Assembly: GCA_002448975.1 (NCBI GenBank)
Contig: DKBO01000219.1
Span: 1 to 12,536 of the forward strand
DNA from: Nitrospiraceae bacterium UBA6898
Lineage (GTDB): Bacteria > Nitrospirota > Thermodesulfovibrionia > Thermodesulfovibrionales > UBA6898
Length of the DNA stretch: 12,536 bases
Direction: 5' to 3'
Part shown: piece after piece, positions 5,826 to 12,536 of the stretch
How positions within the stretch are numbered: the first letter of the stretch is position 1
How the letters are laid out: each line of letters opens with the position of its first letter
Made by a program: the position numbers and the translations under genes
The notes under the pieces: model-generated
The model's database searches: none
What the model was told of the DNA's origin: nothing
The model's input: the letters and a program-made list of their open reading frames with translations, nothing else

Positions 5826-7037
5826 GTGGCAGACAGAATAACAGTAAAAAATCCTATTGTCGAGATGGATGGTGATGAAATGACCAGGATCATCTGGCAA
5901 TTCATCAAGGACAAACTGATATCACCTTTCCTTGATATAGACCTGAAATATTTTGATCTTGGCATGAGGCACAGGGACGAGACGGACGATCGGGTGACAA
6001 CGGAAGCAGCTATCGCAATCAAGCAGTACGGCGTTGGCGTTAAGTGTGCAACGATAACACCGAATGCCTCTCGTGTAAGGGAGTACAATCTCAAGCAGCA
6101 GTGGAAAAGCCCGAACGCTACTATCCGTTCGATTCTCGACGGCACGGTCTTCCGGAAGCCGATCATCATTAAGAATATACCGCCGGGTGTCAGATCATGG
6201 AAAAAGCCCATCATCATTGGACGACATGCATATGGCGACATCTACAAGAGCACGGAGATCGTTGTTGATGGACCCGGCACCGCGGAGCTTGTTTTTTCGC
6301 CTTCGGCCGGAAGCGAAAAGAGGATCATGCATATCCATGACTTCACGGGTCCTGGGGTGATCATGGGAATGCACAACACCGAATCTTCCATCAGTAGCTT
6401 TGCGAAAGCGTGCATCAACATTGCGTTGAGTGAGAAGATGGATATCTGGTTTGGCGCGAAAGACACGATTTCAAAGCTCTACCACGGTTTTTTTCGGGAT
6501 GTTTTTGCGGAGGAGATAGATAGATCAAAGGATGCACTGCGGAACGCAGGAGTGCAATACCGTTATATGCTAATCGACGATGCAGTTGCGCAGGTAATGA
6601 AGTCTGACGGCGGCATGCTCTGGGCATGCATGAACTATGACGGTGATGTCATGTCCGACATGATAGCATCAGGTTTTGGCAGCCTTGGTCTGATGACCTC
6701 CGTTCTTGTTTCGCCTGACGGCAAGTTCGAATTCGAAGCAGCCCACGGCACGGTCATGCGCCATTATTATGAACACCTGAAAGGCAACCCCACATCCACC
6801 AATTCAATTGCATCTATCTTTGCCTGGACAGGAGCGCTTTCCAAAAGAGGTGAATTGGACAACACACCGGATGTCGTGAAGTTCGCACAAACAGTTGAAC
6901 GGGTAGTGATCGAAACAGTCGAACAGGGGACCATGACAAAGGACCTCATGCTCATTGCTGAGCCAACAGTTTCGACTTATGCCTTGACCGAAGAGTTCAT
7001 TGATGCAGTCGTAGGAAGGCTGGAAAAAGTGGTTTAA
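5826..7037 (+). CDS. icd: NADP-dependent isocitrate dehydrogenase, eukaryotic type
   Basis: The 403-residue enzyme oxidises isocitrate to 2-oxoglutarate and CO2 with reduction of NADP. It resembles the homodimeric eukaryotic-type subfamily (IDH1/IDH2 and bacterial relatives) rather than E. coli Icd: the start KNPIVEMDGDEMTRIIW and the segment IIIGRHAYGD are typical. Substrate residues expected from IDH1 are present as Ser95, Asn97, Arg101, Arg110, Arg133, Tyr140 and Lys212. Metal-binding Asp252, Asp274 and Asp278 are present (LIDD and NYDGDVMSD), as is the NADP-selecting Arg312-His313 (GTVMRHYYEH). The frame is open upstream to 5298, but that extension covers the antisense of the small hypothetical gene. 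I chose GTG 5826 because of the ribosome site 5 nt upstream, the family start and the normal length of 403 to 420. It supplies 2-oxoglutarate and NADPH for biosynthesis. No other TCA-cycle gene is adjacent. Confidence 0.93.
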   Translation: MADRITVKNPIVEMDGDEMTRIIWQFIKDKLISPFLDIDLKYFDLGMRHRDETDDRVTTEAAIAIKQYGVGVKCATITPNASRVREYNLKQQWKSPNATIRSILDGTVFRKPIIIKNIPPGVRSWKKPIIIGRHAYGDIYKSTEIVVDGPGTAELVFSPSAGSEKRIMHIHDFTGPGVIMGMHNTESSISSFAKACINIALSEKMDIWFGAKDTISKLYHGFFRDVFAEEIDRSKDALRNAGVQYRYMLIDDAVAQVMKSDGGMLWACMNYDGDVMSDMIASGFGSLGLMTSVLVSPDGKFEFEAAHGTVMRHYYEHLKGNPTSTNSIASIFAWTGALSKRGELDNTPDVVKFAQTVERVVIETVEQGTMTKDLMLIAEPTVSTYALTEEFIDAVVGRLEKVV

Positions 7038-7112
7038 TAACCTGCTGGGACACAGAGAGGTCAGTGGTTCATTCGCTGGACCGAACCTGGCATGCGTGGA
7101 ACTGGGCACAGA

Positions 7113-7127
7113 GCGCCGCCCAGGCGC
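7113..7127. terminator. Short hairpin between convergent icd and HD-domain gene
   Basis: GCGCC (7113-7117) and GGCGC (7123-7127) form a 5-bp GC stem around GCCCA. On the plus strand a T-run follows at 7136-7140, after an eight-base gap. It lies about 75 bp after the icd stop and just beyond the stop of the minus-strand gene at 7130. This is a weak terminator candidate for icd. Confidence 0.35.
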
Positions 7128-7129
7128 AT

Positions 7130-7705
7130 TCAGTCTTTTTCTCCTCGTATCCACCAGTCGCTTTTATCCGAGAACCACCAGAGAGAAGAGTCTGTTTCAA
7201 GAATGGTTCCGGCAAGCTCGCGCGCGACATCGGTCTTGAGCCGTTTTAGCGCAAAATCAAGCCACTCTTCCGCATAGGTGTTGCCAAGGTCTTTGTATTC
7301 TTTAAGCGCAACGATCATCTCAAGCTGGTCGGCGTCATAGGCGAGCTTTGCTTCCGGGCTCTCGCCCTTCATGAATTCGTAGATCAGTTCCCTGATCTCG
7401 TCGCCGAAAGGAAGGGTATCTGCCAGGTCGTTGACCGCCTTTATTTCATCGGCCTTCACATATTTTTTGTTCACGTAGTTCAAATCGCCCGTCCTGGCCT
7501 CGGGAAGGTCATGGAACAGGCACATTTTGAGGAGTTTATCTTTGTCCACATCAGACGCAAGATGCCCGAGGACAAAACCGATATACACTGTTCTGAATAT
7601 GTGCTCTGCTACTGATTCAGCCCCTGAGCCGAGAAACTGGAACCCGGTGCGTGGTGTACGCTTCAGCATACCCGCTTCGAACAGAAAATTTGCTATGCGT
7701 TTCAT
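7130..7705 (-). CDS. HD-domain phosphohydrolase (YfbR-like nucleotidase family)
   Basis: The 191-residue protein belongs to the HD_3/COG1896 family related to YfbR 5'-deoxynucleotidase and eukaryotic HDDC2. The family opening RIANFLFEAGMLKRTPRTGF (3-22) is followed by metal ligands His35 (SVAEHIFRT), His65-Asp66 (CLFHDLPEA) and Asp126 (YDADQLE), so the HD active site is complete. The downstream KYVNK-like and GNTYAEEWLDFALKRL segments also fit. The closest characterised relatives remove phosphate from deoxynucleoside 5'-monophosphates with a divalent metal. A role in nucleotide pool control is inferred, and placement beside a purine gene is at least consistent. The frame is open upstream to 7849, but I chose the ATG at 7703-7705 because the family begins there and a G-rich CGGGGTT precedes it. 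The gene converges on icd and is divergent from the AICAR transformylase gene. Confidence 0.85.
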   Translation of the reverse strand: MKRIANFLFEAGMLKRTPRTGFQFLGSGAESVAEHIFRTVYIGFVLGHLASDVDKDKLLKMCLFHDLPEARTGDLNYVNKKYVKADEIKAVNDLADTLPFGDEIRELIYEFMKGESPEAKLAYDADQLEMIVALKEYKDLGNTYAEEWLDFALKRLKTDVARELAGTILETDSSLWWFSDKSDWWIRGEKD

Positions 7706-7782
7706 GGTAACCCCGTACAAGAGTGATTTTTTATTGAGCCTGTGTCCGTGCGAAAAGTCAAGAGCCTTGCGCGAGGCGATGA

Positions 7783-7812
7783 TTGCAGGAGCTGGGTGAA
7801 CTGGGATATAAT
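7783..7812 (+). promoter_or_regulatory. Candidate promoter for the purH-like gene
   Basis: A perfect -10 box TATAAT lies at 7807-7812. The only -35 candidate, TTGCAG at 7783-7788 with an 18-bp spacer, matches at just three positions. Transcription from here would give a leader of almost 200 nt before the ATG at 8015. I saw no ZTP or purine riboswitch core in that leader, only a 5-bp stem (CCTGC/GCAGG) near 7842-7868. The 7706-8014 gap otherwise holds no gene I can support. Confidence 0.4.
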
Positions 7813-8014
7813 GGGCCATCCAGGGGTTTAGAACATAGCCCGCCTGCACGGAGCCTGACCGCCGGCAGGTTCTACAGGTGAAGCAGTACCAGTGAAGGAC
7901 AAGACTGCAGTTAGTGGAAAGGCTGTGTGTCTTTCGCGTCTGATGCGCTCCGCCGTTTTGATATCAGGTGATTCCGTGTGCTGTGTATGCAGTACGTATT
8001 GCAAGGAGAAACGC

Positions 8015-9307
8015 ATGTCAAATTTAAAAAAGATGTATCAGACCATTATGGATGACAAGTTCCCGGATGACATGACCATCAGGTTTGGGGAGCAGACGCT
8101 TGTATACCGCAAGAGATCGTGGAAGATACCAGACGAGAAGTCCGGTGAGCTTATTGAGAAGGGTCTGCGCTACGGAGAGAACCCGGACCAGCAGGCGGCG
8201 CTGTATGAACTTCTGAACGGCAATCTTGCGCTGGGAGACTGCCGGTTTATCGAACCGGGGAATGGACTGGTGAGCAGTATTGCCGAGGCTGACATGATCC
8301 AGGCCGGGAAACATCCGGGAAAAACGAACCTCACTGATCTTGATAACGCATTGAATATTCTTAAGTTCCTTGCCGACCGACCCGCAGCAGCAATCATGAA
8401 GCATAATAATCCGAGCGGCGTGGCCTATGCCATAACGGTTGCCGAAGCGTATGACAAGGCGAACATGGCCGACAGGATTGCCGCATTCGGCGGATGTCTC
8501 GTGGTCAACCGTTCGATGGACAGGCAGACTGCCGAGATGGTGAACAGCAACTACCTGGAAGTTGTGGCGGCACCAGAGTTCGAAGAAGGAGCGGTTGATA
8601 TCCTCGCGCAGCGCAAGAATCTCCGGATCGTGCGGATCAACAAGATCGCGCAACTTGAGCGGTACCGCCATCTGCGGTTTGTTGATTTCAAGTCGCTGCT
8701 TGACGGCGGTATCATCGTCCAGCAGTCGCCGGTGAACAGGATAAGGACAAAGGATGACTTTCTCCCTGCGAGGACAGTGTTCAAGGGAAGGGAATATGCA
8801 ATTGAGCGGCAGCCGAACGCGCAGGAGTATGATGACATGCTGTTTGGCTGGAACGTGGAGCAGGGCATTACATCGAATTCCGTGATCTATGTGAAGGACG
8901 GCGTCACGGTAGGGATCGGCACCGGTGAGCAGGACAGGGTTGGCGTGGCAGAGATTGCAATCTTCAAGGCGTACACGAAGTATGCAGATGCGCTCTGCTA
9001 CAGAACGTACGGAGTCCCCTACAAGACATTTGAGCTTGAGGCATCGCAGGGCAAGCGTGATATTGCCCTCCTTCGTGGCATAGATGAAGAGACAAAAAGG
9101 GCGAGAGGCGGGCTGATAGGTGCTGCTATGGTGTCGGATGCATTTTTTCCTTTCAGGGACGGCGTTGATGCCGGCATTAAGGAAGGGATTTCAGCGGTTG
9201 TGCAGCCCGGAGGGTCAGACCGTGACTTCGAGTCCATAGAGGCATGCAATCAGGCCGCCCCGCGCGTGACTATGGTATTCACCGGACAGCGGGCATTCAG
9301 GCATTGA
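8015..9307 (+). CDS. purH: Stand-alone AICAR formyltransferase (PurH C-terminal domain)
   Basis: The 430-residue protein is the AICAR transformylase half of the purine enzyme PurH. It moves a formyl group from 10-formyl-tetrahydrofolate to AICAR to give FAICAR, the penultimate step of IMP synthesis. Family marks are RYGENPDQQA (52-61), the catalytic KHNNPSG (129-135; Lys and His as in the KHxNPxG of PurH), FGGCLVVNR, a DGVTVGIGTGEQDR region, SDAFFPFRDG, AVVQPGGSDRD and the C-terminal FTGQRAFRH. The N-terminal MGS-like IMP cyclohydrolase domain (about 190 residues) is absent; the protein opens with its own short MSNLKKMYQTIMDDKFPDD segment. The ATG at 8015 has AAGGAG 8 nt upstream, which decides against the upstream extension to 7892. 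IMP cyclohydrolase must come from another gene. Its neighbours are a divergent HD nucleotidase gene and, downstream, the ribosomal str cluster. Confidence 0.9.
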   Translation: MSNLKKMYQTIMDDKFPDDMTIRFGEQTLVYRKRSWKIPDEKSGELIEKGLRYGENPDQQAALYELLNGNLALGDCRFIEPGNGLVSSIAEADMIQAGKHPGKTNLTDLDNALNILKFLADRPAAAIMKHNNPSGVAYAITVAEAYDKANMADRIAAFGGCLVVNRSMDRQTAEMVNSNYLEVVAAPEFEEGAVDILAQRKNLRIVRINKIAQLERYRHLRFVDFKSLLDGGIIVQQSPVNRIRTKDDFLPARTVFKGREYAIERQPNAQEYDDMLFGWNVEQGITSNSVIYVKDGVTVGIGTGEQDRVGVAEIAIFKAYTKYADALCYRTYGVPYKTFELEASQGKRDIALLRGIDEETKRARGGLIGAAMVSDAFFPFRDGVDAGIKEGISAVVQPGGSDRDFESIEACNQAAPRVTMVFTGQRAFRH

Positions 9308-9369
9308 TTTTCCGGTTAAGGCTGCATGAAAGAATTTTGCTAGAAAAAGTACACTTTTCTTTCTTGTAA

Positions 9370-9378
9370 TGCTATAAT
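9370..9378 (+). promoter_or_regulatory. Extended -10 promoter upstream of rpsL (P1)
   Basis: TGC followed by a perfect TATAAT (9373-9378) makes an extended -10 element. The hexamer 17 bp upstream (TACACT) is a poor -35, which an extended -10 can tolerate. The predicted start near 9385 gives a leader of about 138 nt containing the 9409-9428 hairpin and the second promoter. Confidence 0.5.
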
Positions 9379-9408
9379 TTCATTTCCCATTGCCGGGACC
9401 TGTTACTC

Positions 9409-9428
9409 TGGCAGGCGATAAACTGCCA
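9409..9428 (+). other. Leader hairpin between the two str promoters
   Basis: TGGCAG (9409-9414) and CTGCCA (9423-9428) form a perfect 6-bp stem around GCGATAAA. It would appear only in transcripts from the upstream promoter. No T-run follows, so it is not a terminator. It could affect RNA stability or bind a ribosomal protein such as S7, the usual autoregulator of this operon, but no S7-site similarity is claimed. Confidence 0.3.
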
Positions 9429-9436
9429 TAACATGC

Positions 9437-9466
9437 TTGACTTTTATAAAATATCTCTGGTAGACT
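9437..9466 (+). promoter_or_regulatory. Proximal promoter of the str cluster (P2)
   Basis: TTGACT (9437-9442, 5 of 6) and TAGACT (9461-9466, 4 of 6) are separated by 18 bp. The predicted start near 9473 leaves a short leader of about 50 nt before the rpsL GTG. Confidence 0.5.
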
Positions 9467-9522
9467 TGCAAGGTTTTCCCGGGGTATAGAGGATTGTTTA
9501 CTTTTTATTTTTTGGAGGAAAC

Positions 9523-9894
9523 GTGCCCACGATAGCACAGTTAGTACGGCAGGGACGCAAGACCCTGATAAAAAAGACGAAGAGCCCTGCATTGAAATCA
9601 TGCCCTCAGAAGAGGGGCGTATGCACCAGGGTTTACACGACAACGCCAAAGAAGCCGAACTCTGCATTGAGGAAGGTTGCCAGGGTGCGGCTAACCAATG
9701 CAATGGAAGTTACGGCATATATTCCGGGGGTAGGACACAACCTTCAGGAACACTCGATCGTTATGATCAGAGGCGGAAGGGTGAAGGACCTTCCCGGCGT
9801 AAGGTATCACATCATCAGGGGAACGCTTGATTCACAGGGCGTCAATGACAGAAGGCGCGGAAGATCCAAGTACGGAACCAAGAAGCCTAAATAA
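9523..9894 (+). CDS. rpsL: 30S ribosomal protein S12
   Basis: The 123-residue protein aligns along its full length with bacterial S12, the decoding-centre protein of the small subunit. Conserved blocks are PTIAQLVRQGR, CPQKRGVCTRVYTTTPKKPN, HNLQEHSIVMIRGGRVKDLP and the basic tail RSKYGTKKPK. Lys43 (in TPKKPN) and Lys88 (in RVKDLP), the residues that most often mutate to streptomycin resistance, have the wild-type, sensitive form. Asp89 in KDLPG is the site methylthiolated by RimO in many bacteria. The start is GTG with GGAGG a few bases upstream. It is the first gene of rpsL-rpsG-fusA. The gene before it is purH rather than the more common rpoC. Confidence 0.97.
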   Translation: MPTIAQLVRQGRKTLIKKTKSPALKSCPQKRGVCTRVYTTTPKKPNSALRKVARVRLTNAMEVTAYIPGVGHNLQEHSIVMIRGGRVKDLPGVRYHIIRGTLDSQGVNDRRRGRSKYGTKKPK

Positions 9895-9908
9895 TACGGA
9901 GTCAGGAA

Positions 9909-10379
9909 ATGCCGAGAAGAAGAGTTGCAGAAAAAAGAGAGATACTGCCGGACCCGAAATATAACAGTAAGGTCGTAAGCAAGTTCGTAACGATCATTAT
10001 GGAGAGTGGAAGGAAGTCCACAGCCGAGAACATCTGCTATGGTGCGTTCGATATCATCAAGGAAAAGACGGGCAATGATCCTCTTAAGGTATTCAAGACA
10101 GCGCTCGAAAACGTAAAACCGCTTCTTGAGGTCAAGCCGAGGAGAGTCGGCGGTGCGACGTATCAGGTTCCGGTCGAGATCAGGCCACAGAGAAGGATGG
10201 CTCTTGCATTTCGGTGGATTATTAACTACTCACGGGGTCGCGGCGAAAAGACCATGCGGGAAAGGCTGGCAGGTGAACTGCTTGATGCCTTTAATAACAC
10301 CGGTTCTTCCATCAAGAAGAAGGAAGATACCCACAAGATGGCTGATGCTAATAAGGCGTTTGCCCATTATAGATGGTAA
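9909..10379 (+). CDS. rpsG: 30S ribosomal protein S7
   Basis: The 156-residue protein is S7, which nucleates assembly of the 16S rRNA 3' domain and lines the exit site. It shows the standard blocks PRRRVAEKREILPDPKYNS, FVTIIMESGRKSTAE, PRRVGGATYQVPVEIRPQRR and WIINYSRGRGEKTMRERLA, and ends with KMADANKAFAHYRW. Its length is typical of the short bacterial form. ATG 9909 is preceded by a GGAG/AGGA ribosome site in the 14-bp gap after rpsL. S7 is the usual translational autoregulator of this operon in enterobacteria; whether that holds here cannot be read from the sequence. Confidence 0.97.
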   Translation: MPRRRVAEKREILPDPKYNSKVVSKFVTIIMESGRKSTAENICYGAFDIIKEKTGNDPLKVFKTALENVKPLLEVKPRRVGGATYQVPVEIRPQRRMALAFRWIINYSRGRGEKTMRERLAGELLDAFNNTGSSIKKKEDTHKMADANKAFAHYRW

Positions 10380-10400
10380 AGAGCTTAGGGGAGATATATC

Positions 10401-12479
10401 TTGTCACGGGGTCCTTTAGAAACAACGCGAAATATCGGTATCATGGCGCACATCGACGCAGGGAAGACCACGACCACCGAAAGGATCCTGTACTACACAG
10501 GCGTAACCTATAAAATTGGAGAGGTCCATGAAGGTACCGCGGTCATGGACTGGATGGTTCAGGAGCAGGAACGGGGCATCACCATAACTTCAGCTGCTAC
10601 TACCTGCACATGGCGTGACCACAGAATAAACATCATCGACACCCCGGGCCATGTGGATTTCACCATCGAGGTCGAACGTTCCCTCAGGGTTCTTGATGGC
10701 GCTGTTGCCGTGTTCGACTCTGTTTCGGGCGTTGAGCCCCAGTCAGAGACCGTATGGCGGCAGGCAAACAAGTACAATGTCCCGAGAATCGCCTTTATGA
10801 ACAAGATGGACAGGATGGGTGCCGATTTCTTCATGTGTATCAACAGTATGGTTGACAGGCTCGGAGCAAACCCCGTTCCCGTGCAGATCCCTATCGGCGC
10901 TGAGGACCAGTTTAGGGGCCCTATCGACCTTATCGAGATGAAGGCATTCTTCTATGACGATGAGACACTGGGCGCGAAATATGTGGAAGGTGATGTCCCT
11001 GCCGAATATCTCGAGCTGGCAAAAGAATATAGGGAAAAGATGATTGAGGCTATTTCTGATGTGGACGAGATTATCATGGAAAAATTCCTTAATGGCCAAG
11101 AGGTTACTGCCGGCGAGATCCGCGCAGCGCTGAGGAAAGGCACCGTGGAGATGAAATTTACGCCGGTTATCTGCGGTACGGCGTTTAAAAATAAAGGTGT
11201 TCAGCATCTTCTCGACGCAATTGTTGACTATTTGCCCTCTCCGTATGATATACCTCCGGTAATTGGTATATCGCCCGACGATGGCTCAGAGCAGCTCAGA
11301 AAGCCGGACCCCAAGGAGCCGTTTTCAGCCTTTGCATTCAAGGTCATGACCGATCCTTTTGTCGGCCAGCTTACCTTTCTCAGGGTCTACTCAGGGACCA
11401 TGAATGCAGGCTCATACGTATACAATTCCACAAAAGGCACGAAGGAGCGCGTTGGAAGGCTCCTGAAGATGCATGCCAACAAGAGAGAAGATATCAAGGA
11501 AGTCTCAGCGGGTGATATAGCGGCGGCCGTAGGCCTTAAGAGCACGCTGACCGGTGATACGCTCTGCGATGAAAAGAACCCCGTAGTGCTTGAGGCCATG
11601 GAGTTCCCGGATCCGGTCATTTCTGTTGCTATCGAGCCGAAGACCAAGCCGGACCAGGAGAAGCTTTCCCAGGCGCTTGCAAAGCTTGCGCAGGAGGACC
11701 CTTCGTTCAGGGTTTCGAACAACGAGGAGACCGGGCAGACGCTTATCGCTGGTATGGGCGAACTGCATCTCGAGATCATTGTGGACAGGCTGACCCGAGA
11801 GTTCAAGGTAGGCGCGAATGTCGGCAAGCCCCAGGTCGCATACAGGGAGACGGTCCGTACAGCATCTAAGGCGGAGGGTAAGTTTGTCAGGCAGAGCGGC
11901 GGTCGCGGCCAGTACGGCCATGTCTACCTTGAGATGGAGCCGCTTGAAGCTGGGAAGGGCTTTGAGTTCGTGAGCAAAGTCGTCGGCGGTACCGTTCCCC
12001 GCGAATACTGGAATGCCGTCGAGAAGGGTATTAAGGAGGCTGCTGACGGCGGTGTCCTTGCGGGATATCCCTTCGTCGATTTCAGGGTAACGCTTACCGA
12101 TGGTTCGTACCATGAGGTCGACTCGTCTGAAATGGCGTTCAAAATTGCCGGTTCCATGGGCTTCAAAGAGGCGGCCAAGAAGGCAAAACCGATCATCCTT
12201 GAGCCTATCATGAATGTTGAAGTGGTAACACCGGAAGAATATATGGGAGACGTCATCGGCGATCTCAATTCCCGGAGAGGGAAGATACAGAGCATGGAAA
12301 AAAGAGGCAAGGCCCAGATTATCAGGGCACAGGTTCCCCTTTCGGAGATGTTCGGCTATGCAACAGACCTCCGTTCGCGGACACAGGGAAGGGCGACTTA
12401 CACTATGCAGTTCTCGAATTACGATGAAGTACCGAAAGGCATCGCTGAAGGCATCATTGCCAAGGTAAAGGGCGAATAG
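10401..12479 (+). CDS. fusA: Translation elongation factor G
   Basis: The 692-residue GTPase moves tRNAs and mRNA after peptide bond formation and, with RRF, helps split ribosomes. GTP-binding motifs are all present: AHIDAGKTT (16-24), RGIT (58-61), DTPGH (80-84), NKMD (134-137) and CGTAF near 259. Domain II (PFSAFAFKVMTDPFVGQLTF), domains III and IV (ETGQTLIAGMGELHLEI, GGRGQYGHVYLEMEP) and the domain V end (RSRTQGRATYTMQFSNYDEV) complete the protein. It matches canonical EF-G, and nothing suggests the EF-G2 paralogue. It starts at TTG 10401, preceded by AGGGGAG 7 nt upstream and 21 bp after rpsG; a rare start in such a highly expressed gene is noteworthy. The last 57 bp after the stop contain no start of tuf, which commonly follows. 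Confidence 0.97.
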   Translation: MSRGPLETTRNIGIMAHIDAGKTTTTERILYYTGVTYKIGEVHEGTAVMDWMVQEQERGITITSAATTCTWRDHRINIIDTPGHVDFTIEVERSLRVLDGAVAVFDSVSGVEPQSETVWRQANKYNVPRIAFMNKMDRMGADFFMCINSMVDRLGANPVPVQIPIGAEDQFRGPIDLIEMKAFFYDDETLGAKYVEGDVPAEYLELAKEYREKMIEAISDVDEIIMEKFLNGQEVTAGEIRAALRKGTVEMKFTPVICGTAFKNKGVQHLLDAIVDYLPSPYDIPPVIGISPDDGSEQLRKPDPKEPFSAFAFKVMTDPFVGQLTFLRVYSGTMNAGSYVYNSTKGTKERVGRLLKMHANKREDIKEVSAGDIAAAVGLKSTLTGDTLCDEKNPVVLEAMEFPDPVISVAIEPKTKPDQEKLSQALAKLAQEDPSFRVSNNEETGQTLIAGMGELHLEIIVDRLTREFKVGANVGKPQVAYRETVRTASKAEGKFVRQSGGRGQYGHVYLEMEPLEAGKGFEFVSKVVGGTVPREYWNAVEKGIKEAADGGVLAGYPFVDFRVTLTDGSYHEVDSSEMAFKIAGSMGFKEAAKKAKPIILEPIMNVEVVTPEEYMGDVIGDLNSRRGKIQSMEKRGKAQIIRAQVPLSEMFGYATDLRSRTQGRATYTMQFSNYDEVPKGIAEGIIAKVKGE

Positions 12480-12536
12480 CAGTATTTAGCATACAGTAAT
12501 CAGTGGAAAGGTTCAGCCCAGTCTATTCTGAAAACC

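Noticed and set aside
7706..7849. 48-residue extension of the HD-domain protein
   Set aside because: The family begins at the MKRIANFLFE segment. The extension has no similarity and overlaps the candidate promoter on the other strand.
7892..8014. 41-residue extension of the AICAR transformylase, including several cysteines
   Set aside because: No ribosome site at 7892 and no family similarity. AAGGAG in front of ATG 8015 marks the start.
7813..8014. Riboswitch (ZTP or purine) in the purH leader
   Set aside because: Some short complementary segments exist, but I could not find the conserved core of either class.
1..12536. CRISPR array, tRNA, rRNA, transposase, phage or toxin-antitoxin genes
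   Set aside because: I saw no regularly spaced direct repeats, no tRNA-like T-loop with acceptor stem, and no protein with marks of these families on either strand.

Overview
The window looks like chromosomal DNA from a Gram-negative, probably anaerobic bacterium. The ferredoxin-associated cysteine protein, the eukaryotic-type NADP isocitrate dehydrogenase, the formyltransferase-only PurH and the broken L,D-transpeptidase together suggest Nitrospirota (Thermodesulfovibrionia-like) or a related deltaproteobacterial lineage. This is inference from gene types; no marker in the window settles it.

Layout. (1) 1-1840 is eroded. It holds the 3' end of a TPR protein gene, a broken DUF5684-like membrane protein gene, a long stretch without a gene that contains a 69-bp MITE-like repeat with two hairpins, and a CutA-like remnant behind a promoter and a perfect inverted repeat. 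(2) 1843-2337 encodes an intact cysteine-rich protein that is normally found fused to a ferredoxin. (3) A minus-strand run from 5672 to 2394 reads: small hypothetical protein, L,D-transpeptidase pseudogene, Tat-exported M15-type murein peptidase, conserved hypothetical protein, and CinA N-terminal-like protein. The first three are overlapped or nearly abutting, as in an operon. (4) Divergent from this run, a strong sigma70-type promoter drives a eukaryotic-type NADP isocitrate dehydrogenase gene. (5) A minus-strand HD-domain phosphohydrolase gene converges on it and is divergent from a stand-alone AICAR transformylase gene (the C-terminal half of PurH). (6) The str ribosomal cluster rpsL-rpsG-fusA, with two candidate promoters in front, fills the right end.

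The main biological point is the contrast between decayed and intact genes. About 6.5 kb of housekeeping genes show no disrupted reading frame. The L,D-transpeptidase locus, by contrast, carries about six separate lesions, one of them through its catalytic His-Gly-Cys motif, and the DUF5684-like gene carries two or more. This argues for real pseudogenes rather than general sequencing error. The peptidase gene whose start overlaps the dead transpeptidase's stop (ATGA) is still intact, so a cell-wall remodelling pair appears to have lost one partner.

I found no CRISPR array, tRNA, rRNA, insertion sequence transposase, phage gene or convincing new defence system. The more unusual items are the repeat, the stand-alone AICARFT and ferredoxin-less domain proteins, the operator-like palindrome over the CutA remnant, and two conserved proteins of unknown function.
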